A stretch of DNA of 64,000 nt, from NCBI GenBank assembly GCA_947497895.1, contig CANMIL010000004.1:124001-188000 (forward strand). Direction: 5' to 3'. Below, one piece after another: positions 45,439 through 53,299 of this stretch. This stretch comes from an uncultured Tenacibaculum sp. GTDB taxonomy: Bacteria; Bacteroidota; Bacteroidia; Flavobacteriales; Flavobacteriaceae. A program made the translations under genes and the position numbers. Within the stretch, counting starts at the first letter, position 1. Each line of letters opens with the position of its first letter. The notes beneath the pieces are model-generated. The model searched no databases. It was not told where the DNA came from and saw nothing but the letters and a program-made list of their open reading frames with translations.

Positions 45439-46116
45439 CTACACTATTGCTTCTCTGTCTTTATATACATAATTCAACATAAAGAAAACGGCAACACCTC
45501 CGAAAGTATGCCATAACCAATGTGTTCCCATTGGTAAGATTTCAATTAAATTATCTAGCGTTCTAAATGTAATAGCTACTCCAAAAAAGAATATTCCTAA
45601 GAATATATGTTTACTATTCTTCCAATTGGTTAAAAATGCATACCAAAGAAAAGGTGCAATAACTGTTATTGCTGTAACAACATAACCAAAAGATATTCTA
45701 TATTCTTTGGGCAAGGGCAATGTTCTTGGAACGATTGAAAGTAGCAAAAATCCAGTAAAAAGTAAAAATCGCTGCCACCATTTTTTCTTTATTTTTCCAA
45801 TAAAATAGACAATACCACCAAGGCAAACTAACATAATAGGTAACCAGTCCAACACCAACCAAAATTGATGACTCCTAGTTCCGTGAAACATTGTTCCACC
45901 AATCCAACTAGCAAATATCACAGGAATTGCAAATAAGAAAAAAGGATGTTGTTTTGGATTCTTTCGAATCTTTCTTCCGAAGTAAATTAAAATGACAATA
46001 AAAATGAGGTTGCTAAACGTATTAAAGGGCTCAACAGGTAAGCGACCTTCAATAGTTTCCTGATAGATTGGTCCAGTATCGTTCGGGAATTTTATTAGAA
46101 AGTCGTTACAAAACAT
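45439..46116 (-). CDS. CREST-superfamily (alkaline ceramidase-like) membrane hydrolase
   Basis: A 225-residue protein with about seven membrane helices. The CREST pattern is visible: Ser70 (FASWIGG), His78 (MFHGTRS), Asp90 (VLDWLP), His199 and His203 (THWLWHTFGG), plus EPFNTFSN at the start, as in alkaline ceramidases. Enzymes of this superfamily use a zinc site to cleave lipid amides or related bonds. Ceramide-like sphingolipids occur in some Bacteroidota, so a lipid substrate is plausible but inferred. It overlaps the Sua5-like gene by 11 bases. Confidence 0.82.
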   Translation of the reverse strand: MFCNDFLIKFPNDTGPIYQETIEGRLPVEPFNTFSNLIFIVILIYFGRKIRKNPKQHPFFLFAIPVIFASWIGGTMFHGTRSHQFWLVLDWLPIMLVCLGGIVYFIGKIKKKWWQRFLLFTGFLLLSIVPRTLPLPKEYRISFGYVVTAITVIAPFLWYAFLTNWKNSKHIFLGIFFFGVAITFRTLDNLIEILPMGTHWLWHTFGGVAVFFMLNYVYKDREAIV

Positions 46117-46726
46117 TTAAACTTCCCTTTCCTTCTCTAATAACTTCTGGTTCATCCGTTGTTAAATCGATTACCGTCGAAGGTAAATTATCTCCATAAC
46201 CACCGTCAACAACAACATCAACTATATTTTGCCACTTCTCAAAAATTAATTCTGGATCCGTAGTGTACTCTATAATCTCGTCCTCATCATGAATAGAGCT
46301 CGATACAATTGGATTTCCCAGAGCTTCTACAATGGCTCTGGCAATATTATTATCTGGAACTCTAATTCCTACCGTCTTTCTTTTTTTAAAAGCTCTCGGC
46401 AACGAGTTACTACCTGGCAATACAAATGTATAAGGTCCAGGCAAAGCTCTTTTTAAAACCTTATAAGTTGGAGTATCAATTTGCTTCACATAATCGGATA
46501 AATGACTTAAATCATTACAGACAAATGAGAAGCTTGTTTTTTCTAACTTAACGCCTTTAATCTTGGCAATTTTTTCTAAAGCTTTTGAATTTGTAATATC
46601 ACACCCTAATCCGTAAACAGTATCTGTTGGATAAATTATGATTCCACCACTTTGTAAAACCTTTACAATTTTATCTATTTCTTTAGGGTTCGGGTTCTCG
46701 TTATAAAGCTTTATAAATTGTGCCAT
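46106..46726 (-). CDS. L-threonylcarbamoyladenylate synthase (Sua5/YciO/YrdC family)
   Basis: A 206-residue protein of the YrdC fold, opening SGGIIIYPTDTVYGLGCDI. The KR/P-type blocks KTSFSFVCNDLSHLS, GPYTFVLP and KRKTVGIRVPDN are in place. TsaC/Sua5 enzymes make threonylcarbamoyl-AMP for t6A37 in tRNA; this member may be the YciO branch, so I give no gene symbol. It sits between an overlapping CREST-like gene (11 bases) and the pRiA4b-like gene (1-base overlap). Confidence 0.9.
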   Translation of the reverse strand: MAQFIKLYNENPNPKEIDKIVKVLQSGGIIIYPTDTVYGLGCDITNSKALEKIAKIKGVKLEKTSFSFVCNDLSHLSDYVKQIDTPTYKVLKRALPGPYTFVLPGSNSLPRAFKKRKTVGIRVPDNNIARAIVEALGNPIVSSSIHDEDEIIEYTTDPELIFEKWQNIVDVVVDGGYGDNLPSTVIDLTTDEPEVIREGKGSLNVL

Positions 46727-47235
46727 TAATATTTATCTAAGTCTATATCATCTAAACTTTGAAAATTGCTAAAATCATCAAAGTCGTCGTTAAAATCATC
46801 ATCCAAATCTTTTGAAAGATCCTGAATATCAAATGTATTATTTTCATTTTCTTTTGGCATTTCACCTACCGCCAAAATCACTTTAGAATCTTCTATCACA
46901 TCACTAGAAACATCTACTAATTCAACGTAAAATGTCCACATATTAAAAAAATCATAAACATAAATTAGTTTATCATTTTTATTCGGTAAGGTATCCTTTA
47001 AAACGCATGTTGCCATTGAAACACCTTCTCCTACTTCTGCCATATTAAATAAAGGAATTTCATCTCCTTGATTCCATTCGGCATCAGCAATATAAAACGA
47101 CGCCATTTCCTGACCATCAAAACCAAAAGATTTAGCCAAAGAAAAATGTAAATCTTCCAAAGATTGGTTTTCATTAATAGTCAAGGTTCTAATCACATCT
47201 TCCTCCGTATCTAATATCGCTCGAACTTTATACAT
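46726..47235 (-). CDS. Plasmid pRiA4b ORF-3-like (PF07929) family protein
   Basis: A 169-residue acidic protein. The N-terminal 130 residues match the pRiA4b ORF-3/IS1096 passenger TnpR family: LTINENQSLEDLHFSLAKSF, MASFYIADAEWNQGDEIPL and KLIYVYDFFNMWTFYVEL. The tail is very acidic (LDDDFNDDFDDFSNF). Despite the name, nothing indicates a transposon. It heads a translationally coupled run with the Sua5-like and CREST genes. Function is unknown. Its promoter shares a palindrome with the divergent thioesterase gene. Confidence 0.85.
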   Translation of the reverse strand: MYKVRAILDTEEDVIRTLTINENQSLEDLHFSLAKSFGFDGQEMASFYIADAEWNQGDEIPLFNMAEVGEGVSMATCVLKDTLPNKNDKLIYVYDFFNMWTFYVELVDVSSDVIEDSKVILAVGEMPKENENNTFDIQDLSKDLDDDFNDDFDDFSNFQSLDDIDLDKY

Positions 47236-47256
47236 GTTGGTAATTTTTTATGGTTA

Positions 47257-47289
47257 CAAAAATACGTATTTTTGAACGATATTTCTCAA
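47257..47289 (-). promoter_or_regulatory. Promoter of the pRiA4b-like gene (minus strand)
   Basis: On the minus strand TTG (47289-47287), 22 bases, then TATTTTTG (47264-47257). Both boxes are exact and the spacing is within 17-23. It overlaps the divergent -7 box at 47267. Confidence 0.6.
47267..47274 (+). promoter_or_regulatory. -7 element of the thioesterase gene (plus strand)
   Basis: TATTTTTG, an exact match, 20 bases before ATG 47295. It forms one half of the perfect 18-bp palindrome CAAAAATACGTATTTTTG (47257-47274). It lies downstream of the alternative ATG at 47250, which rules that ATG out. Confidence 0.6.
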
Positions 47290-47294
47290 GTTAT

Positions 47295-47714
47295 ATGGAT
47301 AAGCAAAAAATTCTCGACAAGTTAAATAGTTTGAATGAAAATACCCTCATGGAAACTCTAGAAATTGAGTTCATTAATGTAGGAGATAACTTCTTAACTG
47401 CAAAAATGCCTGTAACACCAAAAGTTCATCAACCCTTTGGTCTTCTTCATGGAGGAGCCACTGCGGCATTGGCAGAAACTGTGGGTAGTTGTGCTTCAGG
47501 TTTTTTATTTGCTGATACAAGAACTCAAGTTGTTAAAGGTTTAGAATTAAGTATTAACCACATAAAAAGTAAGAAAGAAGGAACTGTATTTGCCACGGCA
47601 AAACCTGTCCATAAGGGAAAAACTACTCATTTATGGGAAATCAAGATTGTAGATGAAGATGACAACCTCATTTCCATTTGCAAGCTCACAAATATTGTGC
47701 TTGACAAAAAATAA
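47295..47714 (+). CDS. PaaI-type hotdog thioesterase (possible MenI)
   Basis: A 139-residue hotdog-fold thioesterase with LHGGATAALAETVGS: His52-Gly-Gly and the catalytic Glu61. The frame is open to an ATG at 47250, but the promoter -7 box lies inside that extension, so ATG 47295 is chosen. Family members hydrolyse CoA esters such as 1,4-dihydroxy-2-naphthoyl-CoA in menaquinone synthesis. Isochorismate synthase two genes on supports that reaction (inferred). Confidence 0.9.
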   Translation: MDKQKILDKLNSLNENTLMETLEIEFINVGDNFLTAKMPVTPKVHQPFGLLHGGATAALAETVGSCASGFLFADTRTQVVKGLELSINHIKSKKEGTVFATAKPVHKGKTTHLWEIKIVDEDDNLISICKLTNIVLDKK

Positions 47715-47755
47715 AGTCAAGTATCGCTATTTTTTATGAATTAATAATAACTAGC

Positions 47756-48601
47756 ATGAAGACGATAAAAAAGGTTTTTAAAATTTTAGGTATTGTTATA
47801 CTACTTTTAGTTGTTGGAGTATATATACTTTTTGCAACTATGACCGCGCCAAAGTCAGATAAAAAAGTAATTGAAAGCTTTAAAGAAGCCCCAATTAAAC
47901 CTATTTTAGAACATAAAGCATATAAGAACTTTTCATATCGCGTTCTCAGTATTATTTCCGATAATAGTTTACCAACACTTGTTTTCGTGCATGGTACTAT
48001 TGGTTCATGTTTGGACTTTTCAAGATATATGATGGATCAAGATCTTGTTAAAAAATACAACATGATTTCATACGATAGGGTTGGTTATAATTATGAAGAT
48101 ACAAACCCTGTTCAAGAAAGTATCGCCTTTGAAAGAGATTTACTTGATAATTTAATATCAGAAACATCAGGTGACTCAATTATCTTAGCAGGATACTCTT
48201 ACGGAGGTCCTATTGCCTTAGCTAGTCAAAAAAAAGTATCCAATCTTGTTCTACTTGCTCCAGCAGTTTACAGTAAAGTTGAACCTATGCCATGGATGCT
48301 CAATGTTTACAAATGGAAATTAACACGATGGTTAGTTCCTGACATTTGGAAGGAAGCCTCCAAAGAAAAAATGTCACATCCAAAAGACTTAAAAAATTTT
48401 GAAAATAACTGGAAAGCAAACACCAATAATATCATTAGTATTCACGGAGACGCCGACTGGATTGTCCCTTACAGTAACTCTGAATACTTACTCAATCATT
48501 TTCCTCAAGAGCGATTCAATTTAATCACTTTGAAAGACGCTGGCCATGATTTGATTTGGAGTCAATTTTCAGAAATAAAACAACAACTTTTAAATTTATA
48601 G
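47756..48601 (+). CDS. Membrane-anchored alpha/beta hydrolase
   Basis: A 281-residue protein with one N-terminal membrane helix (about 7-29) and an alpha/beta hydrolase domain facing the periplasm. The nucleophile is Ser148 in LAGYSYGGPIA, the oxyanion region HGTIGS is near 79-84, and Asp234 (HGDADWIVP) and His264 (DAGHDLIW) complete a likely triad. The substrate is unknown. It lies between the hotdog thioesterase and isochorismate synthase, but the membrane anchor makes it an unlikely MenH. Confidence 0.88.
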   Translation: MKTIKKVFKILGIVILLLVVGVYILFATMTAPKSDKKVIESFKEAPIKPILEHKAYKNFSYRVLSIISDNSLPTLVFVHGTIGSCLDFSRYMMDQDLVKKYNMISYDRVGYNYEDTNPVQESIAFERDLLDNLISETSGDSIILAGYSYGGPIALASQKKVSNLVLLAPAVYSKVEPMPWMLNVYKWKLTRWLVPDIWKEASKEKMSHPKDLKNFENNWKANTNNIISIHGDADWIVPYSNSEYLLNHFPQERFNLITLKDAGHDLIWSQFSEIKQQLLNL

Positions 48602-48603
48602 TA

Positions 48604-49641
48604 TTGAATATATTTAAGAATATTGAAAAATCTTTGATTAAGAAACATCCTTTTGTTTGCTACAGAAAATCCAATAACACCTTAATTAGCTCTTTTTTTC
48701 AGCAGAATGATAAATTACATCTAGACACAAATTTAGATTCAAGTGGTTTTGTTTTCGCTCCATTTGATGATAATAACAATACCGTAATCATCCCGAAAGA
48801 AGAATCTGAACTCATAGAAGAACATTATTTTGAAAAAGACGCTAGCACTTTAAAAACGGTAAATTCAAAAGATCAAAAATCAAAAGAATTTCACGTTAAT
48901 TTAGTTGAAAAAGGTATTCATGCTATTCACAATAATGAGTTCAAAAAAGTAGTTTTATCTCGTAAGGAAACTATTGAATTAAAAGAAGAAAACAATATTA
49001 TAGAATTGTTTGAAAAGCTATTAAATAATTACCCAAATGCTTTTGTATATGTATGGTTTCACCCTAATGTTGGGCTTTGGTTAGGAGCTACTCCCGAAAC
49101 TTTGGTCAAAATTAACAACAGCAATTTCGAAACGATGTCTTTAGCCGGAACACTACCTTATATTGATGATTCTAATGCAGAATGGACTTCTAAAGAAAAG
49201 GAAGAACAGCAATTTGTTACCGATTATATTATAGACAAATTAAGTCCTCTATGTAAAATACTAAATGCTGATAAAACCGAAACAATTAAAGCAGGTACAT
49301 TACTACATCTAAAAACGAAAATAGAAGGTGAACTAGCAGTATCAAATTCGGAACTTATTAGAACATTACATCCAACACCTGCCGTTTGTGGATTACCTAA
49401 AGAAGCTTCTAAACAGTTTATTCTTCAAAACGAAAACTATGATCGTTCTTTTTATACCGGTTTTCTAGGAGAATTAAACATGAACGATAAAACCGAACTT
49501 TTTGTAAACCTACGTTGTATGGAAATTAAAAACAATCGAGCTTTGATTTATATTGGCGGCGGGATAACGAAAGATAGTATTTCAGAGAGGGAATGGGAAG
49601 AAACCACTGAAAAAGCAATGGTTATGAAACGAATTCTATAA
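48604..49641 (+). CDS. Isochorismate synthase-type chorismate-binding enzyme
   Basis: A 345-residue chorismate-binding protein related to MenF/EntC. Conserved blocks are KKVVLSRKETIEL, WLGATPETLVKI, LHPTPAVCGLPKE, NYDRSFYTGFLGEL and the terminal REWEETTEKA. The frame is open upstream into the hydrolase gene; the TTG at 48604, two bases after that gene's stop, matches the usual N-terminus. With the nearby hotdog enzyme it suggests menaquinone synthesis (chorismate to isochorismate). No menD follows. Two terminators come next. Confidence 0.9.
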   Translation: MNIFKNIEKSLIKKHPFVCYRKSNNTLISSFFQQNDKLHLDTNLDSSGFVFAPFDDNNNTVIIPKEESELIEEHYFEKDASTLKTVNSKDQKSKEFHVNLVEKGIHAIHNNEFKKVVLSRKETIELKEENNIIELFEKLLNNYPNAFVYVWFHPNVGLWLGATPETLVKINNSNFETMSLAGTLPYIDDSNAEWTSKEKEEQQFVTDYIIDKLSPLCKILNADKTETIKAGTLLHLKTKIEGELAVSNSELIRTLHPTPAVCGLPKEASKQFILQNENYDRSFYTGFLGELNMNDKTELFVNLRCMEIKNNRALIYIGGGITKDSISEREWEETTEKAMVMKRIL

Positions 49642-49642
49642 A

Positions 49643-49678
49643 AAAATCACCTAAGTAACATTGTCACAAGGTGATTTT
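49643..49678 (+). terminator. Hairpin after isochorismate synthase gene
   Basis: AAAATCACCT (49643-49652) pairs perfectly with AGGTGATTTT (49669-49678) across a 16-base loop; only a short T run follows. Confidence 0.5.
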
Positions 49679-49711
49679 AATTGTGTAAATTGAATTTGAA
49701 TTGAATTGTCA

Positions 49712-49736
49712 GCCGAAAGTATTTTCGGCCTTTTTT
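49712..49736 (+). terminator. Strong intrinsic terminator
   Basis: GCCGAAA (49712-49718), loop GTAT, TTTCGGC (49723-49729), then C and six T. It is the second terminator in tandem after the isochorismate synthase gene and faces the convergent DUF3276 gene. Confidence 0.85.
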
Positions 49737-49766
49737 CGTAAGTAGCAACTAATATATAATTAGTTA

Positions 49767-50120
49767 TTAAATATCTTCAAAAGAAACATCAGTAAAGCTC
49801 TCTGTTGTAGCTTCTACTACCTCTTCTTTTCTATAATCCTTTTGATGACGCTCACTAATAACTTCTTCACCTTTTTCTTTTACGATGTATCCAGTTGCTT
49901 TTTCAAGCATCTCTCTAAAATCCGTAAAATCTTCTTTGTAAAGGTAAATTTTATGTTTTTGATAATGGAAAGATCCATCATCGTGAGTAAACTTTTTACT
50001 CTCTGTTATCGTTAAGTAGTAATCATCTGCTTTTGTAGCTCTAACATCAAAAAAATATGTTCTCCTTCCTGCTCTTAAAACCTGTGAAAAAATCTCTTCT
50101 TGTTCTACTCTCTCGCTCAT
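49767..50120 (-). CDS. DUF3276/PUR-type nucleic-acid-binding protein
   Basis: A 117-residue protein with the PUR-repeat pattern of DUF3276: EIFSQVLRAGRRTYFFDVRA, DYYLTITESKKF and KIYLYKEDFTDFREMLEKA. Related bacterial PUR proteins bind single-stranded DNA and RNA, sometimes as regulators. The C-terminal tail is charged and Glu-rich. It is a small single gene, conserved in Bacteroidota. Its specific target is not known. Confidence 0.9.
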   Translation of the reverse strand: MSERVEQEEIFSQVLRAGRRTYFFDVRATKADDYYLTITESKKFTHDDGSFHYQKHKIYLYKEDFTDFREMLEKATGYIVKEKGEEVISERHQKDYRKEEVVEATTESFTDVSFEDI

Positions 50121-50213
50121 AATTCTTTATCTTAAGTAATATAAATAATAGTTGTTTTGTTATAGAATTGCTCAACAAATCTAACAAAATATTTCACTTG
50201 ACAATGCGATTCG

Positions 50214-51968
50214 CTATATTTCTTTTTCTAAAAGTTGTTGTTCATACAGTTCTTTGTAGTACCCTTCAGCTTCTATTAATTGATTATGAACGCCTTCCTG
50301 CACTACCTTTCCTTCGTCTAGGACTATTATCTTATCGGCATTTTTAGCTGAAGAAATTCTATGACTAATAATGAAAGTTGTTTTGTCTTTTGACACTTTT
50401 TCTAAATTCGAAAGTATTTTCTCCTCAGTTTCAGTGTCTACCGCCGATAAACAATCGTCAAAAATTAAAATCTTGGGCTCTTTAATAATAGCTCGAGCTA
50501 TAGAAGTTCGTTGTTTCTGCCCTCCCGACAAGGTTACTCCTCTTTCGCCTAAAATGGTTTGGTATCCATCTTTGAATCCAACAATATTATCGTGAATTAC
50601 CGCGCTCTTTGCGGCATCAATTATCTCCTCCTGAGTTGCATCTTCTTTTCCGAATTTAATATTGTTTTCTATTGTATCCGAAAACAAAAATGGATCTTGA
50701 GGAACAAAACCTATCTGGCTTCTAATATCATTTAAATTACAATTTTTAATATCAACACCATCCACTAGAACTTGCCCTTCAGAGGTATCGTACAATCTTG
50801 AAATTAAATTAACTAAGGTAGACTTTCCACTTCCTGTTTTTCCTAAAATAGCCACCGTTTCTCCTTGCCTAGCTTTAAAGCTAAGCTTTTTAAGAGCCTG
50901 AATATTCGTATCATCGTAAGTTAGTGAAACATCTTTGAACTCAATCTCCCCACTAATATCTGTTGACTCTTCAACTTCATTTTGAATTTCAGGTATTTGT
51001 TCTAAAAACTCATTGATTCTATGCTGAGATGCTTCTGCTTGTTGTACAATTGAAGTAACCCAACCAACTATGGCAACAGGCCATGTTAAAATATTCACAT
51101 ATAAGAAGAACTCAGCAACAACACCTATTTGTATTTTCCCATCAATATACAACTGTCCTCCAATATAAAGAACAATGATATTACTGATACCGATGAGCAA
51201 AATCATTAATGGAAAAAACAGAGCCTGTACTTTGTGTAATTCTATGTTTTTCTCCTTACTTACATCGGCTAATTGATCAAAATTAGCAATCACCGCTTTT
51301 TCAATGGCATATGATTTAACCACATTAATCCCTGAAAAAAACTCTTGGTTATAAGTTGTTAACTTTGATAAATATTGTTGAACAATGGTACTTCTTTTAT
51401 TAATCTGCTTACTCAACACAAAAATTGAAACAGACAATACAGGAAAAGGAATCATAGTATACAAAGCCAACTTTGGTGATATACTATACATTTGAGTAAA
51501 TCCAACAATAAATGATAAAATCATATTTAAGCTATACATAATAGCAGGTCCAAAATACATACGAACCTTTGATACGTCCTCGCTAATACGATTCATCAAA
51601 TCACCTGTCCTGTTCTTTTTGTAAAAGTTAATTGAGAGTCTCTGATATTGTTTGTATATCTCATTTTTCAAATCAAATTCTATCAACCTTGACATCACAA
51701 TAATTGTCTGACGCATGATAAAAGTGAAAAAACCGGCTATCAGAGTAACTCCAACAATAAGTAAAACATCATGTAACAGTTCTTTTTTAACAACTGCTAA
51801 ATCCGTAATTGTTCCATTCAGATAATCTTCAACTGAGTTCAAAGAATTTCTAATAATTACAGGAATTTTTAATGCTAAGAATTTTGATAAAATGGTGATA
51901 ATGATACCTCCTAACAATCTCCATTTATACTTAAAAAAATATTTATTTAAATATTGTAATGCTTTCAA
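50214..51968 (-). CDS. MsbA-like ABC exporter (fused permease and ATPase)
   Basis: A 584-residue half-transporter: six membrane helices in residues about 15-320, then an ATPase domain with Walker A GKTGSGKST, Q-loop GFVPQDPFLFSDT, signature LSGGQKQR and Walker B KILIFDDCLSAVD. It works as a homodimer. By sequence it belongs to the MsbA/multidrug exporter group; the substrate (lipid or drug) cannot be decided. The Walker B has Cys-Leu after Asp-Asp, as in many of these exporters. Confidence 0.94.
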   Translation of the reverse strand: MKALQYLNKYFFKYKWRLLGGIIITILSKFLALKIPVIIRNSLNSVEDYLNGTITDLAVVKKELLHDVLLIVGVTLIAGFFTFIMRQTIIVMSRLIEFDLKNEIYKQYQRLSINFYKKNRTGDLMNRISEDVSKVRMYFGPAIMYSLNMILSFIVGFTQMYSISPKLALYTMIPFPVLSVSIFVLSKQINKRSTIVQQYLSKLTTYNQEFFSGINVVKSYAIEKAVIANFDQLADVSKEKNIELHKVQALFFPLMILLIGISNIIVLYIGGQLYIDGKIQIGVVAEFFLYVNILTWPVAIVGWVTSIVQQAEASQHRINEFLEQIPEIQNEVEESTDISGEIEFKDVSLTYDDTNIQALKKLSFKARQGETVAILGKTGSGKSTLVNLISRLYDTSEGQVLVDGVDIKNCNLNDIRSQIGFVPQDPFLFSDTIENNIKFGKEDATQEEIIDAAKSAVIHDNIVGFKDGYQTILGERGVTLSGGQKQRTSIARAIIKEPKILIFDDCLSAVDTETEEKILSNLEKVSKDKTTFIISHRISSAKNADKIIVLDEGKVVQEGVHNQLIEAEGYYKELYEQQLLEKEI

Positions 51969-52036
51969 ACTCTATCTTTTTTTACCCCAAGAACGGTTTT
52001 AAACCGTTAAAGATTTAATAATTACGTAACCTTTTT

Positions 52037-52067
52037 TTGATTATGTTTTGATGATTTCATATTTTTG
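52037..52067 (+). promoter_or_regulatory. Promoter of the leucine dehydrogenase gene
   Basis: TTG (52037-52039), 20 bases, then TATTTTTG (52060-52067). Both elements and the spacing fit the flavobacterial consensus exactly; the best promoter in the window. The leader is about 48 bases. Confidence 0.75.
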
Positions 52068-52120
52068 ACCCCTAATTTTTTGGGATTATCAAAATAAACT
52101 CAAAACTAAATACATAACAA

Positions 52121-53221
52121 ATGACATCAGAAATCATTGATACTAAAGATCTTAAAAACGACCCAGTCTTTGGTCAATTATCTTTCGACAATCATGAGCA
52201 AATCGTTTTTTGTAACGACGAAGATACAGGTTTAAAAGCAATAATTGGTATTCACAACACAACTTTAGGACCTGCTTTAGGAGGAACTAGAATGTGGCAA
52301 TATAAAAATGAATGGGAAGCTTTAAATGATGTATTACGTTTGTCTCGTGGTATGACTTACAAGTCAGCCATTAGTGGTTTAAATCTTGGTGGAGGAAAAG
52401 CCGTAATTATCGGTGATGCCAAAACTCAGAAGAACGACAAATTAATGAAGCGTTTTGGTGAATTTGTTCATTCTTTAAGTGGAAAATACATTACAGCAGA
52501 AGATGTAGGAATGGAAACTCGTGATATGGATATTATGAGAGAGGTAACTCCTCATGTAACTGGAGTTTCTGAATCTATCGGTGGTTCTGGTAACCCATCA
52601 CCTGTTACTGCTTACGGTGTATATGTTGGAATGAAAGCTGCAGCTAAGTATAAATTTGGTTCAGATAACTTAGAAGGTAAAAAAGTTTTAGTTCAAGGTG
52701 TTGGTCATGTTGGAGAAACACTAGTGAAGCATATCACAGATGAAGGAGCACAAGTTATTCTTAATGATATTAACGAAGCTCGTTTAGAAGAGTTAAGTAA
52801 AAAATACAATGCAAACGTGGCATTAGGAGATGACGTTTATGGTTTAGATATTGATATTTATGCTCCATGTGCTTTAGGTGCAACTTTAAACGACAGAACT
52901 ATCAGTCAATTAAATGCTAAAATTGTTGCTGGTGCTGCTAACAACCAATTAGAAGACGAAGTAAGACACGGAAAATTATTACAAGAAAAAGGAATTGCTT
53001 ACGCTCCTGACTTCTTAATTAACGCTGGTGGAATTATTAACGTTTATGCTGAAGTAGCTGGTTACGGTAAGGAAGAAAGCTTAAAAAGAACTGAAAATAT
53101 TTATAATACGACATTAGAAATATTTAATCTTGCCGAAAAAGAAAACATTACTACCCACAAAGCGGCATTTAACATTGCTCAATCTAGAATTGATGCACGT
53201 AAAAAAGAGCTAAATAGCTAA
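52121..53221 (+). CDS. Leucine/Glu/Phe/Val dehydrogenase
   Basis: NAD-dependent amino-acid dehydrogenase of 366 residues. Substrate and catalytic lysines Lys81 and Lys93 are in MTYKSAISGLNLGGGKAVI. The NAD-binding loop is GVGHVGETLVKHI and the later conserved block is VAGAANNQLEDE. Length and motifs fit leucine dehydrogenase: reversible deamination of branched-chain amino acids to 2-oxo acids, feeding branched fatty-acid synthesis in this group. It is followed by a hairpin and nusB. Confidence 0.95.
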   Translation: MTSEIIDTKDLKNDPVFGQLSFDNHEQIVFCNDEDTGLKAIIGIHNTTLGPALGGTRMWQYKNEWEALNDVLRLSRGMTYKSAISGLNLGGGKAVIIGDAKTQKNDKLMKRFGEFVHSLSGKYITAEDVGMETRDMDIMREVTPHVTGVSESIGGSGNPSPVTAYGVYVGMKAAAKYKFGSDNLEGKKVLVQGVGHVGETLVKHITDEGAQVILNDINEARLEELSKKYNANVALGDDVYGLDIDIYAPCALGATLNDRTISQLNAKIVAGAANNQLEDEVRHGKLLQEKGIAYAPDFLINAGGIINVYAEVAGYGKEESLKRTENIYNTTLEIFNLAEKENITTHKAAFNIAQSRIDARKKELNS

Positions 53222-53241
53222 TTTAGAAAAAATAAAATTTT

Positions 53242-53249
53242 TACTTTTG
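53242..53249 (+). promoter_or_regulatory. -7 element of nusB
   Basis: TACTTTTG matches TAnnTTTG exactly, 50 bases before the nusB ATG. It sits immediately upstream of the hairpin at 53251. Confidence 0.55.
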
Positions 53250-53250
53250 C

Positions 53251-53286
53251 AGAGCGTTAGAAACTAATCTATCGCTCTCTTTTTTT
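53251..53286 (+). terminator. Terminator hairpin between leucine dehydrogenase and nusB, inside the nusB leader
   Basis: AGAGCG (53251-53256) pairs with CGCTCT (53273-53278) around a 16-base loop, followed by CTTTTTTT. It ends the upstream gene's transcript, but also lies between the nusB -7 box and the nusB start, so any transcript made there begins with it. Confidence 0.6.
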
Positions 53287-53299
53287 AAAGTTCTTTAAA

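Noticed and set aside
46726..47235. Possible IS1096-type mobile element
   Set aside because: Only the passenger-like domain is present; there is no transposase, terminal repeat or target duplication.
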